Shown: positions 53,462 to 64,000 of the stretch, piece by piece
How the letters are laid out: every line of letters begins with the position of its first letter
How positions within the stretch are numbered: position 1 is the first letter of the stretch
Assembly: GCA_025642065.1 (NCBI GenBank)
Contig: JAODUP010000272.1
Span: 244,001-308,000 of the forward strand
DNA from: Paralvinella palmiformis
Taxonomy: Eukaryota > Annelida > Polychaeta > Terebellida > Alvinellidae
Length of the DNA stretch: 64,000 nucleotides
Reading direction: 5' to 3'
Made by a program: the position numbers and the translations under genes
Notes under the pieces: generated by a model
What the model was told of the DNA's origin: nothing
Seen by the model: only the letters and a program-made list of their open reading frames with translations
The model's database searches: none

Positions 53462-53463
<2 letters not shown>

Positions 53464-54700
53464 GTAGTAGCAATCATTTACTTAGTGATATTTACAGTTA
53501 TCATGCCCCCCCCCATTAGACACTTTATTTAGGACTAATGATGTTTTAGTATTAGTAATACTTCTTAATATCAAACTACTATAACTAGCCTTGTTAGTTA
53601 GGGAAGGTCAGGGAAGGTCACGTTTATGGGATACAGAGAGCCCCTTCTAAATATAAAATGCCGAGAGGTCTAATTACATTAGTCAGAGCCAGATACAACA
53701 TCTAGCACTAGTCGTGATTCTACGACGACTATATCTGAGATACGTCGTATTTACTTTAGTATTTTTATTCAATAAAACAACAATAAACACTTCTCCATTA
53801 TTCCTCTTCCCCGCAACTTAGGCGTAAAGGTCAATCAATATCCCAAAGTTGCTGACGTCATCAAATTTCGCGTAACGCGTCGTGGTAATTTAGTGTTTGT
53901 GATTTAAAGCATCAATAAGCAGCGAGTGAAGCTCGACAGACACGCTGGCATCATCTGTTGCTGATAACTAAACGTAATTAACTGTGTACTTAGTGTGGAA
54001 GCAGTTGACGTGCAGGTGTCTAATGAACACGACAGGTGGCGTGATAGCCAGTTTGATCACGTGGTAGTGACACGTGATTGTCTCTAATTAATGAGAGCGT
54101 CTATCCAGTGCCCTTTATACACAGAAAACAAATTGTCGACCTAAGGTCTCGCTATGATAAAGATCCTGATGAGCCAACCGGATGCGTCTACGCTTCGTGC
54201 TTCTGTGAGCCAATACCTTTTTATGCATAGAGAAAATGCACACACGCACGCATGCAAGCACGCACACACACACTCACACGAAACACACACATTTTACTTT
54301 AAGTTATGGCAGCTTTGACCTTGATCCTTGATCAACATAGAACTAGCAGACCAGCCTATACCTGACCTTAATCATGACGATTAATGAATATGATATCGGG
54401 AACAGACTAGGTGGGAAGATAAGATCGATAAACAGACCAAAGTATTGTCAAGTTTTAGTTGATTAAAGAAAATACTGGATCTTCGCAGAAGTAATTCTAA
54501 ACACGACCCTTTGAAGAAGAGAAAAGGTGACCGACATTCTAGGAAGCAAAAGGCATAACTTTGACTGTCGGTAGCATCGCATTGTTTGTTGACTGTCAAA
54601 CAGACTGAAGTACGAGATAGTATAATAAAGAGGCTCGGCCTGTTCTCTCAGATTAACTGAAATGTGATGCAAGATTTGTAAGCGAACTAAGAAGTCTGTA
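53462..54700. other. Noncoding DNA without recognised features
   Basis: Unique-looking sequence containing a C8 run, a CA-rich patch at 54238-54292, and no ORF with coding character. A TGACGTCA at 53853 and paired CACGTG words near 54057-54077 are the only notable motifs. Confidence 0.5.
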
Positions 54701-54702
54701 AA

Positions 54703-54854
54703 CAGCGCGCGCGCGCGCGTGTGTGTGTGTGCGTGTCTGTGGGTGGGTGTTTATAGGCTACATACAGCAATCCAGAGCCAATCATTGTATTCTAGATGTG
54801 GTTGTAATGAAATATAACCTTTTGTACGGCAAGACACACAAACACACACACGCG

Positions 54855-54911
<57 letters not shown>

Positions 54912-54920
54912 TTGTGGGTG
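54703..54920. repeat. (CG)n(TG)n tract, then (CA)n(TA)n(TG)n tract
   Basis: Alternating CG at 54704-54718 continuing into TG to 54740. A second block of CA, TA and TG lies at 54835-54930. Both are alternating purine-pyrimidine sequences. Confidence 0.93.
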
Positions 54921-54974
54921 TATGTGTGTGTTTTTTTCTTTTTCTTTTTTGTGTATGCTTTAGAATACATATAT

Positions 54975-55035
54975 AGTGGCACTGGCTCAGAACAGTACCA
55001 TCTAAGCATGCTTTGAATTCTTTACCCCCATAAAT
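54975..55035 (+). repeat. Dispersed repeat R3, copy 2
   Basis: ggcactggctcagaaca followed by atctaagcatgctttgaat, matching 21803-21862. Again preceded by an interrupted TA/TATATAG microsatellite. Confidence 0.55.
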
Positions 55036-55429
55036 AACATACATATTTACAATGACCATATCATGACGCTGTTAGAATAAGTCGACGGAGAACAATTTAA
55101 TGTATAAATGACAGAAAGGCGCTGACCAGTTATTGATGGAGATTGATAAGGGATGAGCAGAGGATGGGAGTAGACAGGTGGTGAAGAGAGTGTGAGATAG
55201 GACACTCTGTAGGTGAGTGTAATGGGTCTAATCAGAGAGATAATAGTAAATAATGGATGTGATGGCACGGGGGGAGAAGGTACTTGTTACATCTGATTGA
55301 TGTTTTGTAAGATTGATGAACTACGGGAGATTAAATATCGCATTGAATTAGATCTGTATCTTTGTTTACCAGAAAGAAAAATCAGGGATCAGTCAGACAG
55401 AATAAATAAGGTTCCAATTTGTAAACTTC

Positions 55430-56280
<851 letters not shown>

Positions 56281-56282
56281 TG

Positions 56283-57330
56283 CTATTGTTTTTGTTATTG
56301 TTCTGGTTGTTGTTGTTGCTGTTAGTGTTTTTGTTATTGTTACTGTTGTTGTTACTTTTGTTGTTTTAGTTAATATTAACGTTGCTATTGTTGTTGTGAT
56401 TGATGTTAATGTTATTGTTTTAGTTACTGTTACAGTTATTACTGCTGATGTTATTGTTGTTAATGTTGTTGTTAATGTTATTGTTTTAGTTACTGTTACC
56501 GTTTTTACTGCTGGTGTTGTTGTTAATGTTGTTGTTTTAGTTACCGTTATTACTGCTGGTGTTATTGTTGTTAATGTTGTTGTTAATGTTGTTGTTTTAG
56601 TTACTGTTAGCGTTATTACTGCTGGTGTTGTTGTTAATGTTGTTGTTTTAGTTACTGTTACCGTTATTTTTGCTAGTGTTATTGTTGTTAATGTTGTTGT
56701 TAATGTTATTGTTTTAGTTACTGTTACCGTTGTTACTGCTGGTGTTGTTGTTAATGTTGTTGTTTTAGTTACTGTTACCGTTATTACTGCTGGTGTTATT
56801 GTTGTTAATGTTGTTGTTAATGTTATTGTTTTAGTTACTGTTACCGTTGTTACTGCTGGTGTTGTTGTTAATGTTGTTGTTTTAGTTACTGTTACCGTTA
56901 TTACTGCTGGTGTGGTTGTTGTTAATGTTGTTTTTAATGTTGTTGTTTTAGTAACTGTTAGCGTTGTTACTGTTGGTGTTATTGTTGTTAATGTTGTTGT
57001 CTTAGTTGTTGTTAACGTTGTTACAGTTGTTGTGGTCGTTGTTAATATTATTGTTTTAGTTACTGTTACCGTTATTACTGCTGGTGTTGTTGTTGTTAAC
57101 GGTGTTCTTAATGTTGTTGTATTAGTAAATGTTAGCGTTGTTATTGCTGGTCATTTTATTATTAATGCTGTTGTTAATATTGTTGTTTTAGTTACTGTTA
57201 ATGTTGTTACAGTTGTTGTGGTTGTTGTTAATGTTATTGTTTTAGTTACTGTTAGCGTTGTCACTGCTGGTGTTGTTGTTAATGTTGTTGTTTTCGTTGT
57301 TACTACTTCTGTTACTTATAACCCTTTTTA
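56283..57330 (+). repeat. Higher-order minisatellite, 117-bp period (66 + 51 bp)
   Basis: T/G-rich array built on words like gttgttaatgttgttgtttt and agttactgttaccgttatta. Long and short units of 66 and 51 bases alternate through about four cycles (roughly 56440-56910), then the pattern loosens. Both unit lengths are multiples of three and stop-free in one frame, giving a 317-codon ORF rich in Val and Thr (VVNVVVNVIVLVTVTV). The strand is almost devoid of C, and codon use is fixed by the repeat, so coding is unlikely. Confidence 0.88.
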
Positions 57331-57349
57331 CTACATTAATCCATTATAA

Positions 57350-58370
57350 TAAATATTGTTTATAATACGTTTCATGGGATGATGTAGTTGATACCTTAAT
57401 TAATATTATGTAAATGAACCTCGCATAAAATGATCAATGTTTCTAGATCGTGTAATCAACACCAGACAGACCATAATTTGTATGTTTATGAGGTATTTGA
57501 CCCTCTAGCAAATATCACAAGGCATATTATGCTGCGGTTGAGAAAGTTCCGTTTTCTATGCGTGGAGACTATATTTCCCTGCATTCAAGAAAAGTTGATC
57601 TAGAGCTGTATAATCCATGTACTATTTGCGTCTTTGGAGGCAGGTCGTTTAAGTGTTTGGTTTGGTTATCCAGCATTTAAATGACTGTAGCAGGCACAGT
57701 ACGCTCTTAAAGCATTATAAGTACTCCTGACTCAGGAATAGAAACACTGCATCGCATCTCGAGCGGTGGCATTGGACACGGCTCGCGCGGTTGGTGGGTT
57801 TTATATAACAACTTATATAATTCACCTTGGTTGTATGTGGGAATAGAATTATCTTTCCTAGGTCCAGTTATGTCCAGTCTGTACTATGACATTCAAGATT
57901 AGCTCTAATCTGCTTGTCATAAATAACATTTAAGAACTACAATAGTTAGAATAGCAGACTTTAGGTCAGGTTTTAAAATAATTCAAACAGTATCGAAGCT
58001 ATGACGCGCTAATACGGTCTGCTTCAGCGCAAATGTCAGTCTTTTAATAGTAATTAAGCTAAATAGTTTTAATAGTAGTCGCTTCATGACGCCTACCCGT
58101 TGTAAAAACTGATCTTTGAAGACGGTAACAATTGGGTTATATAGTTTATATGGTATTGCTTTGAAGAAGGATACAGCAATTGAAACATAGCTATAAATAG
58201 GGCTGCTTAGATAATTAATCTAAACATTCTCACTACTGCCGCGATCCGACTTGGGTGTTCTACTCCCAAACTCCACGGCTGTAGGTGATTCGCTTTTTGT
58301 TTTTGCTTGGCGGCTTAGGGACTGGTGCAAGAAAAGTCGCCACTCTGGATTCAGTCCCCTGAAGAAACGT
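57350..58370. other. Noncoding DNA without recognised features
   Basis: Unique-looking AT-rich sequence. The only long ORF overlaps a CA/CG repeat at its right edge (58260-58493). Confidence 0.45.
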
Positions 58371-58374
58371 CCAG

Positions 58375-58443
58375 AGTTTGAATTCACGGTTCGAGATTCT
58401 CTGTGCCTGTGCCTTATTATACACAGCTAAAACACTCACACAC
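58375..58443 (+). repeat. Dispersed repeat R1, copy 2
   Basis: Contains gaattcacggttcgagattc and ctctgtgcctgtgccttatt, essentially identical to 31326-31394 over about 65 bases. Like it, this copy ends directly in a (CA)n tract. Confidence 0.7.
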
Positions 58444-58799
58444 ACACACGCACACACAGGCACGCACGCCCGCACGCGCGCGCACACACACACATCTCTA
58501 TTGTTCCATTTTGTAAACGCAAGTCTGTTTTGTAAGATTTCCGAACAATCTACTTGGATATGTCTATATTTAGTTCCCGTTAAGCCTTTGATTACTGATG
58601 AGAGCAGATAAGATGTATTGTTTAGTCGGTTGTTCGTCCATTGTTCGTCCGGATCTGTTGACAGCTAGTGATATTGTCTAGGTCCGATATTACTGATGGG
58701 GGGGGGGGGATAGAGTTGTCGTATGACTGGAGCTAATATGGTCAAAGACAGTCGATTGGTTGTTGATGGGGAATGTACCCCAGCTATTTTGTTGTTGAT

Positions 58800-58842
58800 A
58801 GATGAGAGTCTCTCTAGCACACGCACAGACAGACAGACAGAC

Positions 58843-58873
<31 letters not shown>

Positions 58874-58935
58874 GGGAGAGAGAGAGAGAGACCCCCGACT
58901 CACAGACCCCCCACACGCACACACGCATGCACGCG
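58800..58935. repeat. (CAGA)n and (GA)n tract
   Basis: CAGA tetranucleotides 58825-58870, GA to 58891, CA-rich to about 58935. Confidence 0.93.
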
Positions 58936-59419
58936 CGATCATTCGGGAATACGAATATCAAATATTGAACCTGAATCTGTAAAACATAAACAGTTGACAT
59001 TATTAATTTGCGGAAACCGGACATCTTTCTGAGGTCGGGATTCTTAGACATCAAAACGTTTAAAAAACAGCATCAATTTGATAAAGATGAGCATAAATGT
59101 AGGTATCTCTTACAGGCATCAGTAAACTGCTGTTTATTGTGACATTTGTTGCAATATTAAACATATTTATCTGTGATTCTAGCTTAATGTACCTTATATG
59201 AATGATGGGGGGCATATTTATATATGTTTATGATCCTGTCAGACTTAATAGCCCTGCTTCAGTTTATGGATGATGGGGTTTATGGCCTTAGATATATCGG
59301 TTTACAGACGGACGGCTGAATTGTTGCTTAGTTTTATGGATCAGCAAGTTTTAGTACTATGTGCCAGGGCCGTTACGCAGAAGCCCCCCCCCACACGCAA
59401 ACACACACGTATAGACACT

Positions 59420-59429
59420 CTCTCTCCAC

Positions 59430-59525
<96 letters not shown>
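59420..59525. repeat. (CT)n(TA)n compound microsatellite
   Basis: CT to 59478 followed directly by about 23 TA units. Confidence 0.95.
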
Positions 59526-59528
<3 letters not shown>

Positions 59529-59584
59529 GACTATAAATGGATAGGGGTGGTTGTACTATACAGAGTCAACTGTATTTATATGGT

Positions 59585-59700
59585 CTATATGGTGACGTAA
59601 TGACGTCTTTTACTTGTGACGTACGTCGAACATTTGTTAAGATGGCTTTTACCGCCGAGGATATACTGACGTCATAAACAAATGGTCAGTGACGTCAACA
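59585..59700. promoter_or_regulatory. Cluster of CRE-like TGACGT words
   Basis: Two full TGACGTCA palindromes (59667-59674, 59690-59697) and at least two further TGACGT half-type sites lie within about 110 bases. These match the binding word of CREB/ATF-type bZIP factors in animals. No start site or gene was found beside it, so a regulatory role is inference. Confidence 0.3.
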
Positions 59701-59846
59701 GAGACGTGTGTAATCATTTGTGTATTAACAAACATTGGCACGTGTATAGGAAGTGTATTTATATAGTTGTGTATAGTGACGTGTATAGTAATGTGTATAG
59801 TGTGATGTACAATAGTGTGCAGTGCATAGTAAGATATCACAATGAC

Positions 59847-59847
<1 letters not shown>

Positions 59848-59910
<63 letters not shown>
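59848..59910. repeat. (TA)n microsatellite
   Basis: About 30 uninterrupted TA units. Confidence 0.97.
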
Positions 59911-59912
<2 letters not shown>

Positions 59913-60477
59913 TGATGTACGATTTAACACTATATTCAAAAGAATACGAACTTTTATTCTATTTCTCCTCACTTGTCGGTTTATGTGGGTGTGTATATAT
60001 GTATTTACTTATTTATTTAAATGCACGTACACATACACACGTCGTATACAGCCTGAGACTGGTCAAATCCGGGATAAACTTCCGCAAATATAAATACCAA
60101 TCGGTTTCAGATACGTCTGCGTTTACACGGAATGGTTTGCACGCGCAGCCACTTGACTCATTAATTATACAGTAGGATATTTACGCATGCGCAGTGCTGG
60201 CAAACCGAGAGTGGTGATGTTCCTGGCATAACCTTGCGAAATGTCAGGCTCCAATTTTAGATTCATGTACCATTATGCCAAATCACAGACATTGATGATG
60301 GCACTACGGAACTCAGTGCAACCATGAATACGACAGAAATTGGCAAGTGAAATAACCGACAAAACTGAATATTCATAATCAGGATTCCCTAATTGACTCC
60401 TGGTCGCCGCCAATGGTCTGAATTTCTGAGCTGGCACAGTTAAAATATCTGTGTATTTTAATATCAATAGTATTCAC

Positions 60478-60858
60478 CAGATATGGGGTCAATTCAATTC
60501 CGGATTGTAATTGATAATCAATTCCAATTACGAAATTGGAATTTTTTTTAAATGCAATTGGAATTGATAAATTTTGAATTGGAATTGAAGTTTCCTGGAA
60601 AACAAATTAAATCCACAAATTAATTTACCATTTAATTTCTTAATTCAGAAATATTTCTTCCACGAGAATCCTACTTGGAATATAAATTACTCGGATTAGG
60701 TATTCCAAATAGGTACTCGGAGTAGGCATTCGGAGTACCTACTCATTGTAAAAAGTAGTAGGTAAAAAGGAGTGCGTAAAAACGGAATTGGAATTGGTGC
60801 ATTTTGAATTGGAATTGAAATATTTTACGTGGAATTGGAATTGACAAAATGGAATCTG
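60478..60858. mobile_element. hAT-like AATTCC-rich MITE, copy 2 (inverted, edge deleted)
   Basis: 381 bp with the same interior words (aattggaattg, tactcggagta) as copy 1 but in the opposite orientation. The left end cagatatggggtcaattc is intact. The right end has lost about 10 bases of the inverted repeat, leaving the complement of cagattccattttgtcaatt. gtattcac (60470-60477) and gtattcgc (60859-60866) form the 8-bp duplication with one mismatch. It lacks the internal (TA)n of copy 1. Confidence 0.85.
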
Positions 60859-61140
60859 GTATTCGCTAATAATACAGTTTTAACAAACTGTTATTATCAA
60901 ATGGCCTCAATTAGTTTTATCCGCAGTTTTAATAATTACATATTTTCGAGTAAGATGAAAATGTCCAAAGAATCGACATATAACTGAATAGTATATTGAT
61001 GTATAATTTGGAAGTGTTTAATACATGTCACCATAGTAACCAAGATATCATAATAACGGTAGGTAATTATTCAGGGTTCAGAACAGTTATTTAATCGAAG
61101 TTCATACATTATAAGATTTCAGCTACTTAAGGTTTCGTTT
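60859..61140. other. Noncoding AT-rich DNA
   Basis: No recognised feature. Confidence 0.5.
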
Positions 61141-61144
61141 TCTA

Positions 61145-61209
61145 ACACACACATACACACACACACACACACGCACATACACGCACACGCACATACACGC
61201 ACACGCACG

Positions 61210-61255
<46 letters not shown>

Positions 61256-61285
61256 TGAAATTCATTGAATTATAGCAATAACTTC

Positions 61286-61347
<62 letters not shown>
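61145..61347. repeat. (CA)n(TA)n and second (TA)n tract
   Basis: CA with CG variants 61146-61219, TA 61220-61244, CA, then TA at 61291-61347. Confidence 0.95.
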
Positions 61348-61350
<3 letters not shown>

Positions 61351-62041
61351 TTTTTCGTCTTTCATTACATGTCATTAGTGTTGGGGGTCACTTACTCCAT
61401 TTAGCCAAAAATGTCCACAACACTGGCATTAAAAGAGCAACATTTTAAAGTTAAAAATTTGTAATTTAAAGAGAAGGGAAAGCTATCGTCCGCCAAATCC
61501 CCTCTGAGGTGTAATGGCGCAAAATATGCTTTATGTGACATCCGCTAAATACTTACCAATATTTAATGACACCAATATCGAGGCTCTGAATGTGGTACAT
61601 AATAAGATAGGTGTCTTCGCAAGTGATGTGGCGTGTGTTTTCTTAGTTTCGTTGTGTTTTGTCCATTTGTCACACCGTATAACTTGGCTGAGAGGCATTT
61701 ACACCACGTCAGCTTCTCCGAGATGTGGGCGGTTTGTGTGACGTCATCCTTTTATTGACATCACTTCCGGGAATTCGTTATTGTTACCAGTTCCGTGTAG
61801 GAACGGTTTGGATCGATAGACGGGTCACTTCCCTCCCATTCGTATTCACCCCCGTAACCGGAGGACAAAAGCACCAGCTTACATAGACTAACTGGAGTTA
61901 TCCGTTGAAACTTGTTGAATACCAAGTACCAGGTTGATATCATATCATTTCTGACCTCTCAAGTATTTCAAATTTCCGAATCGTACACAATCACGTGACC
62001 GCCTTTGAAACAGGCCGGAGGAGTCAGAACCAGATTATGTA

Positions 62042-62042
<1 letters not shown>

Positions 62043-62088
<46 letters not shown>

Positions 62089-62340
62089 AATGGGTACGTC
62101 AGATGTGTAAATATACATATACACTCGGCGTACATCAGATAGGTAAATATACATATACAATAGGTGTACGTCAGATATGTAAATATGCAATAGGTGTACG
62201 TCAGAAATATAAATATACACATACAATAGGGGTACTTCAGATGTGTAACTATACATATGCAATAGGTGTAGGTCAGATGTGTAAATACACATATACAATA
62301 GTTGTACGTCAAATGTTTAACTATACATTAAATATGTTTT
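62043..62340 (+). repeat. (TA)n followed by a 33-36-bp minisatellite
   Basis: TA at 62043-62082, then about seven units near aatatacatatacaataggt plus gtacgtcagatgtgta, one of them shortened. The unit nearly preserves frame on both strands (CKYTYTIGVRQM on plus), producing two repeat ORFs. Confidence 0.9.
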
Positions 62341-62613
62341 CAGCAGATAGACCATGACTAACATTTAGATCGGATGTTTGAAAGCGTATGATTGACACCT
62401 GACATGTCTGACACGTCACATAGATAAGGCATGAAACGCCCTAGGTAAGAATAAATACGTTAAACATCTAAAAGCAACCACCAGAACGACCAGAAACGTC
62501 AGATACAATAGGTATCAGGAAGATACAAGAGGTAGGATAGATACATTATAAATCACCCGGTACATCAGAATAACAAAACCGTCAGACGCATCTGGCGAAC
62601 AGATTCATCAGAT

Positions 62614-63164
62614 GTGCGAACGCGTAAGAGGCGTCAGAACGTCGGATACGCCACACGTCAGACGTGCCGGGTAACAATATATGAGAAAGGAAGAAAGCTG
62701 AAAACGTCTCCCCAACATCAGAAACAGCAGAGACGCTCAGGCCTAAGCTACACGAAGAAACGTCAACAGGCCGGATGCTACATCTACCATCGCGTCATAT
62801 TGCCCCATCAGTCACTTGAAGTCGATGAAGCTACGTTTCGTGAAGCATCATCATGACAGATATCTACGTCGACCATGACAGCTTCTGTCAATATTTACAT
62901 CCCGTTTTGTCTGAGTTCGGCTTTCCAACTCGTCACACTTCGGGTGGCCGGGCTCTGTTCGATCCGACGAAGTGTCGACCGGTTCAGTTCGGTCGGAACA
63001 ACTTTACGACCTTCCATTCCTTTCGATTTGGTCTAACTGTCGTGTGTCGGCGTCTGACGATACGACGACCGGCCACCGCCGGCTTCTGTTTGGGGCATTT
63101 CTGTTTCAACATCGATAGGGATGTTGGTGGTGCAAAACCGAACGGAAACACGCTAAAATGCTAA
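62614..63164 (+). other. Two overlapping ORFs of uncertain status
   Basis: Frames at 62614-62856 (80 codons, basic, ending EVDEATFREASS) and 62853-63164 (103 codons, beginning MTDIYVDHDSFCQYLHPVLS) overlap by ATGA. The second has mixed composition and some GC-ending codons, but another frame is open across much of it and no domain is recognised. The ATGA overlap has no meaning for a eukaryotic gene. Possibly an exon or dead element. Confidence 0.2.
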
Positions 63165-63211
63165 CTGCTTTTACCGGAGGCTTTAGGTGTACTCAGTTTT
63201 ATAGCCCATAA

Positions 63212-63214
<3 letters not shown>

Positions 63215-63253
<39 letters not shown>

Positions 63254-63308
63254 GTTGGTATGCGTGAGAATGTGACTCTCTCTCTCTCTTTGTATGTGTG
63301 TGTGTGTG

Positions 63309-63386
<78 letters not shown>
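63215..63386. repeat. Interrupted (CT)n tract
   Basis: Three CT blocks separated by short TG-rich and TTCT interruptions. Confidence 0.95.
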
Positions 63387-63388
<2 letters not shown>

Positions 63389-63599
63389 GACAGAATTCTG
63401 TAACGTGTGTACGGAAAATACATGATGATGATAGAAAGTTAAAGATGATCTGTTGCTCGTCTATAGACAATCTGATAGGTCGTGAGGTGAAGCTCGTGGT
63501 CAGGTTGAGAGGAACCGGAAGGTATACCGCTATGGTAGTCGAGATATGACAAAGATGATGTAGGTTTCGTATGAAATCGTCATGCTTATCGTAATGATC

Positions 63600-63758
63600 G
63601 ATAGGTGATTAAGATGATAATACTACAGATGATGATGATGGTGATGATGCTGATGATGCTGATGATACAGATGATGGTGATGATGCTGATGATGATACTG
63701 ATGATGATGGTGGTGATGATGAAGAAGATGATGATGATAATGCTACTGACGATAATAA

Positions 63759-63794
<36 letters not shown>

Positions 63795-63817
63795 CAATCG
63801 TAATAATAATAATAATA

Positions 63818-63853
<36 letters not shown>

Positions 63854-63935
63854 TACTAATGGTGATGCTGATGTTGATGATGATGATGGTGATGACGATG
63901 ATGAAGCTGACGATGATGTTAGTGGGGGTGATGTT
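63600..63935. repeat. (GAT)n and (AAT)n trinucleotide array at the right edge
   Basis: GAT/GCT/GGT triplets to about 63750, AAT to 63816, GAT again to about 63935. The long Met-Asp or Ser-rich ORFs are repeat translations. Confidence 0.93.
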
Positions 63936-64000
63936 ATGTAGATCAATCCTGTCTTCCATGGTCATATTATCCAAGAGGACAAGGCTATCTATGATAAGGT

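Noticed and set aside
56396..57349. 317-codon ORF rich in Val, Thr and Asn
   Set aside because: It is the translation of the 117-bp minisatellite; unit lengths are multiples of three and lack stops, and there is no non-repeat sequence in it.
63605..63974. Met-rich and Ser-rich ORFs at the right edge
   Set aside because: (GAT)n and (AAT)n repeat translations.

Overview
The window is animal nuclear DNA, most probably from a mollusc or another lophotrochozoan. It has GT-AG introns of 0.1 to 10 kb and AT-rich noncoding DNA packed with (TA)n, (CA)n, (CT)n and trinucleotide tracts. It also holds tRNA-derived SINEs, MITE-like DNA transposons and scraps of LINE reverse transcriptase. The taxon is inferred from the receptor sequence and repeat style, not proved.

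The one gene I can identify firmly is a Trk neurotrophin-receptor-type tyrosine kinase on the minus strand (11595-35891). Thirteen coding exons join in frame into 754 residues: leucine-rich repeats (LRRs) with a cysteine-rich C-terminal cap (LRRCT), two Ig domains, a transmembrane helix, a juxtamembrane NPNY docking site, a complete kinase domain and a C-terminal Tyr docking site. The signal peptide and N-terminal LRR cap are not joined to it. A signal-peptide-like ORF at 48463-48651 is a candidate first exon, so much or all of 35.9-48.5 kb may be a 5' intron.

The left end (4048-7371, plus strand) holds the last exons of a second, convergent gene. Its visible part is a charged, low-complexity tail of about 880 residues with degenerate short repeats. 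I do not recognise it. Its 3' end may be frameshifted: a different frame stays coding-like for about 100 bases past the stop. The two genes are separated by about 4.2 kb of repeats.

Mobile DNA includes thirteen copies or fragments of one tRNA-derived SINE family (SINE-A below), several with clear target-site duplications, the best 18 bp and perfect. There are two copies of an AATTCC-rich, hAT-like MITE with 8-bp duplications. One P-element-like MITE (25352-25909) has 8-bp duplications and carries the start of a THAP zinc-finger ORF. Two LINE reverse-transcriptase tail fragments are also present. Tandem repeats include a 117-bp higher-order minisatellite at 56.3-57.3 kb, a 23-bp array at 51.2-51.9 kb, a 21-bp array inside a Trk intron and a 33-36-bp array at 62.1 kb.

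The right half (36-64 kb) is otherwise poor in recognisable genes. A GC-rich island at 45.2-46.04 kb has long ORFs that may be exons of an unknown gene. No CRISPR array, operon, rRNA or functional tRNA was seen.
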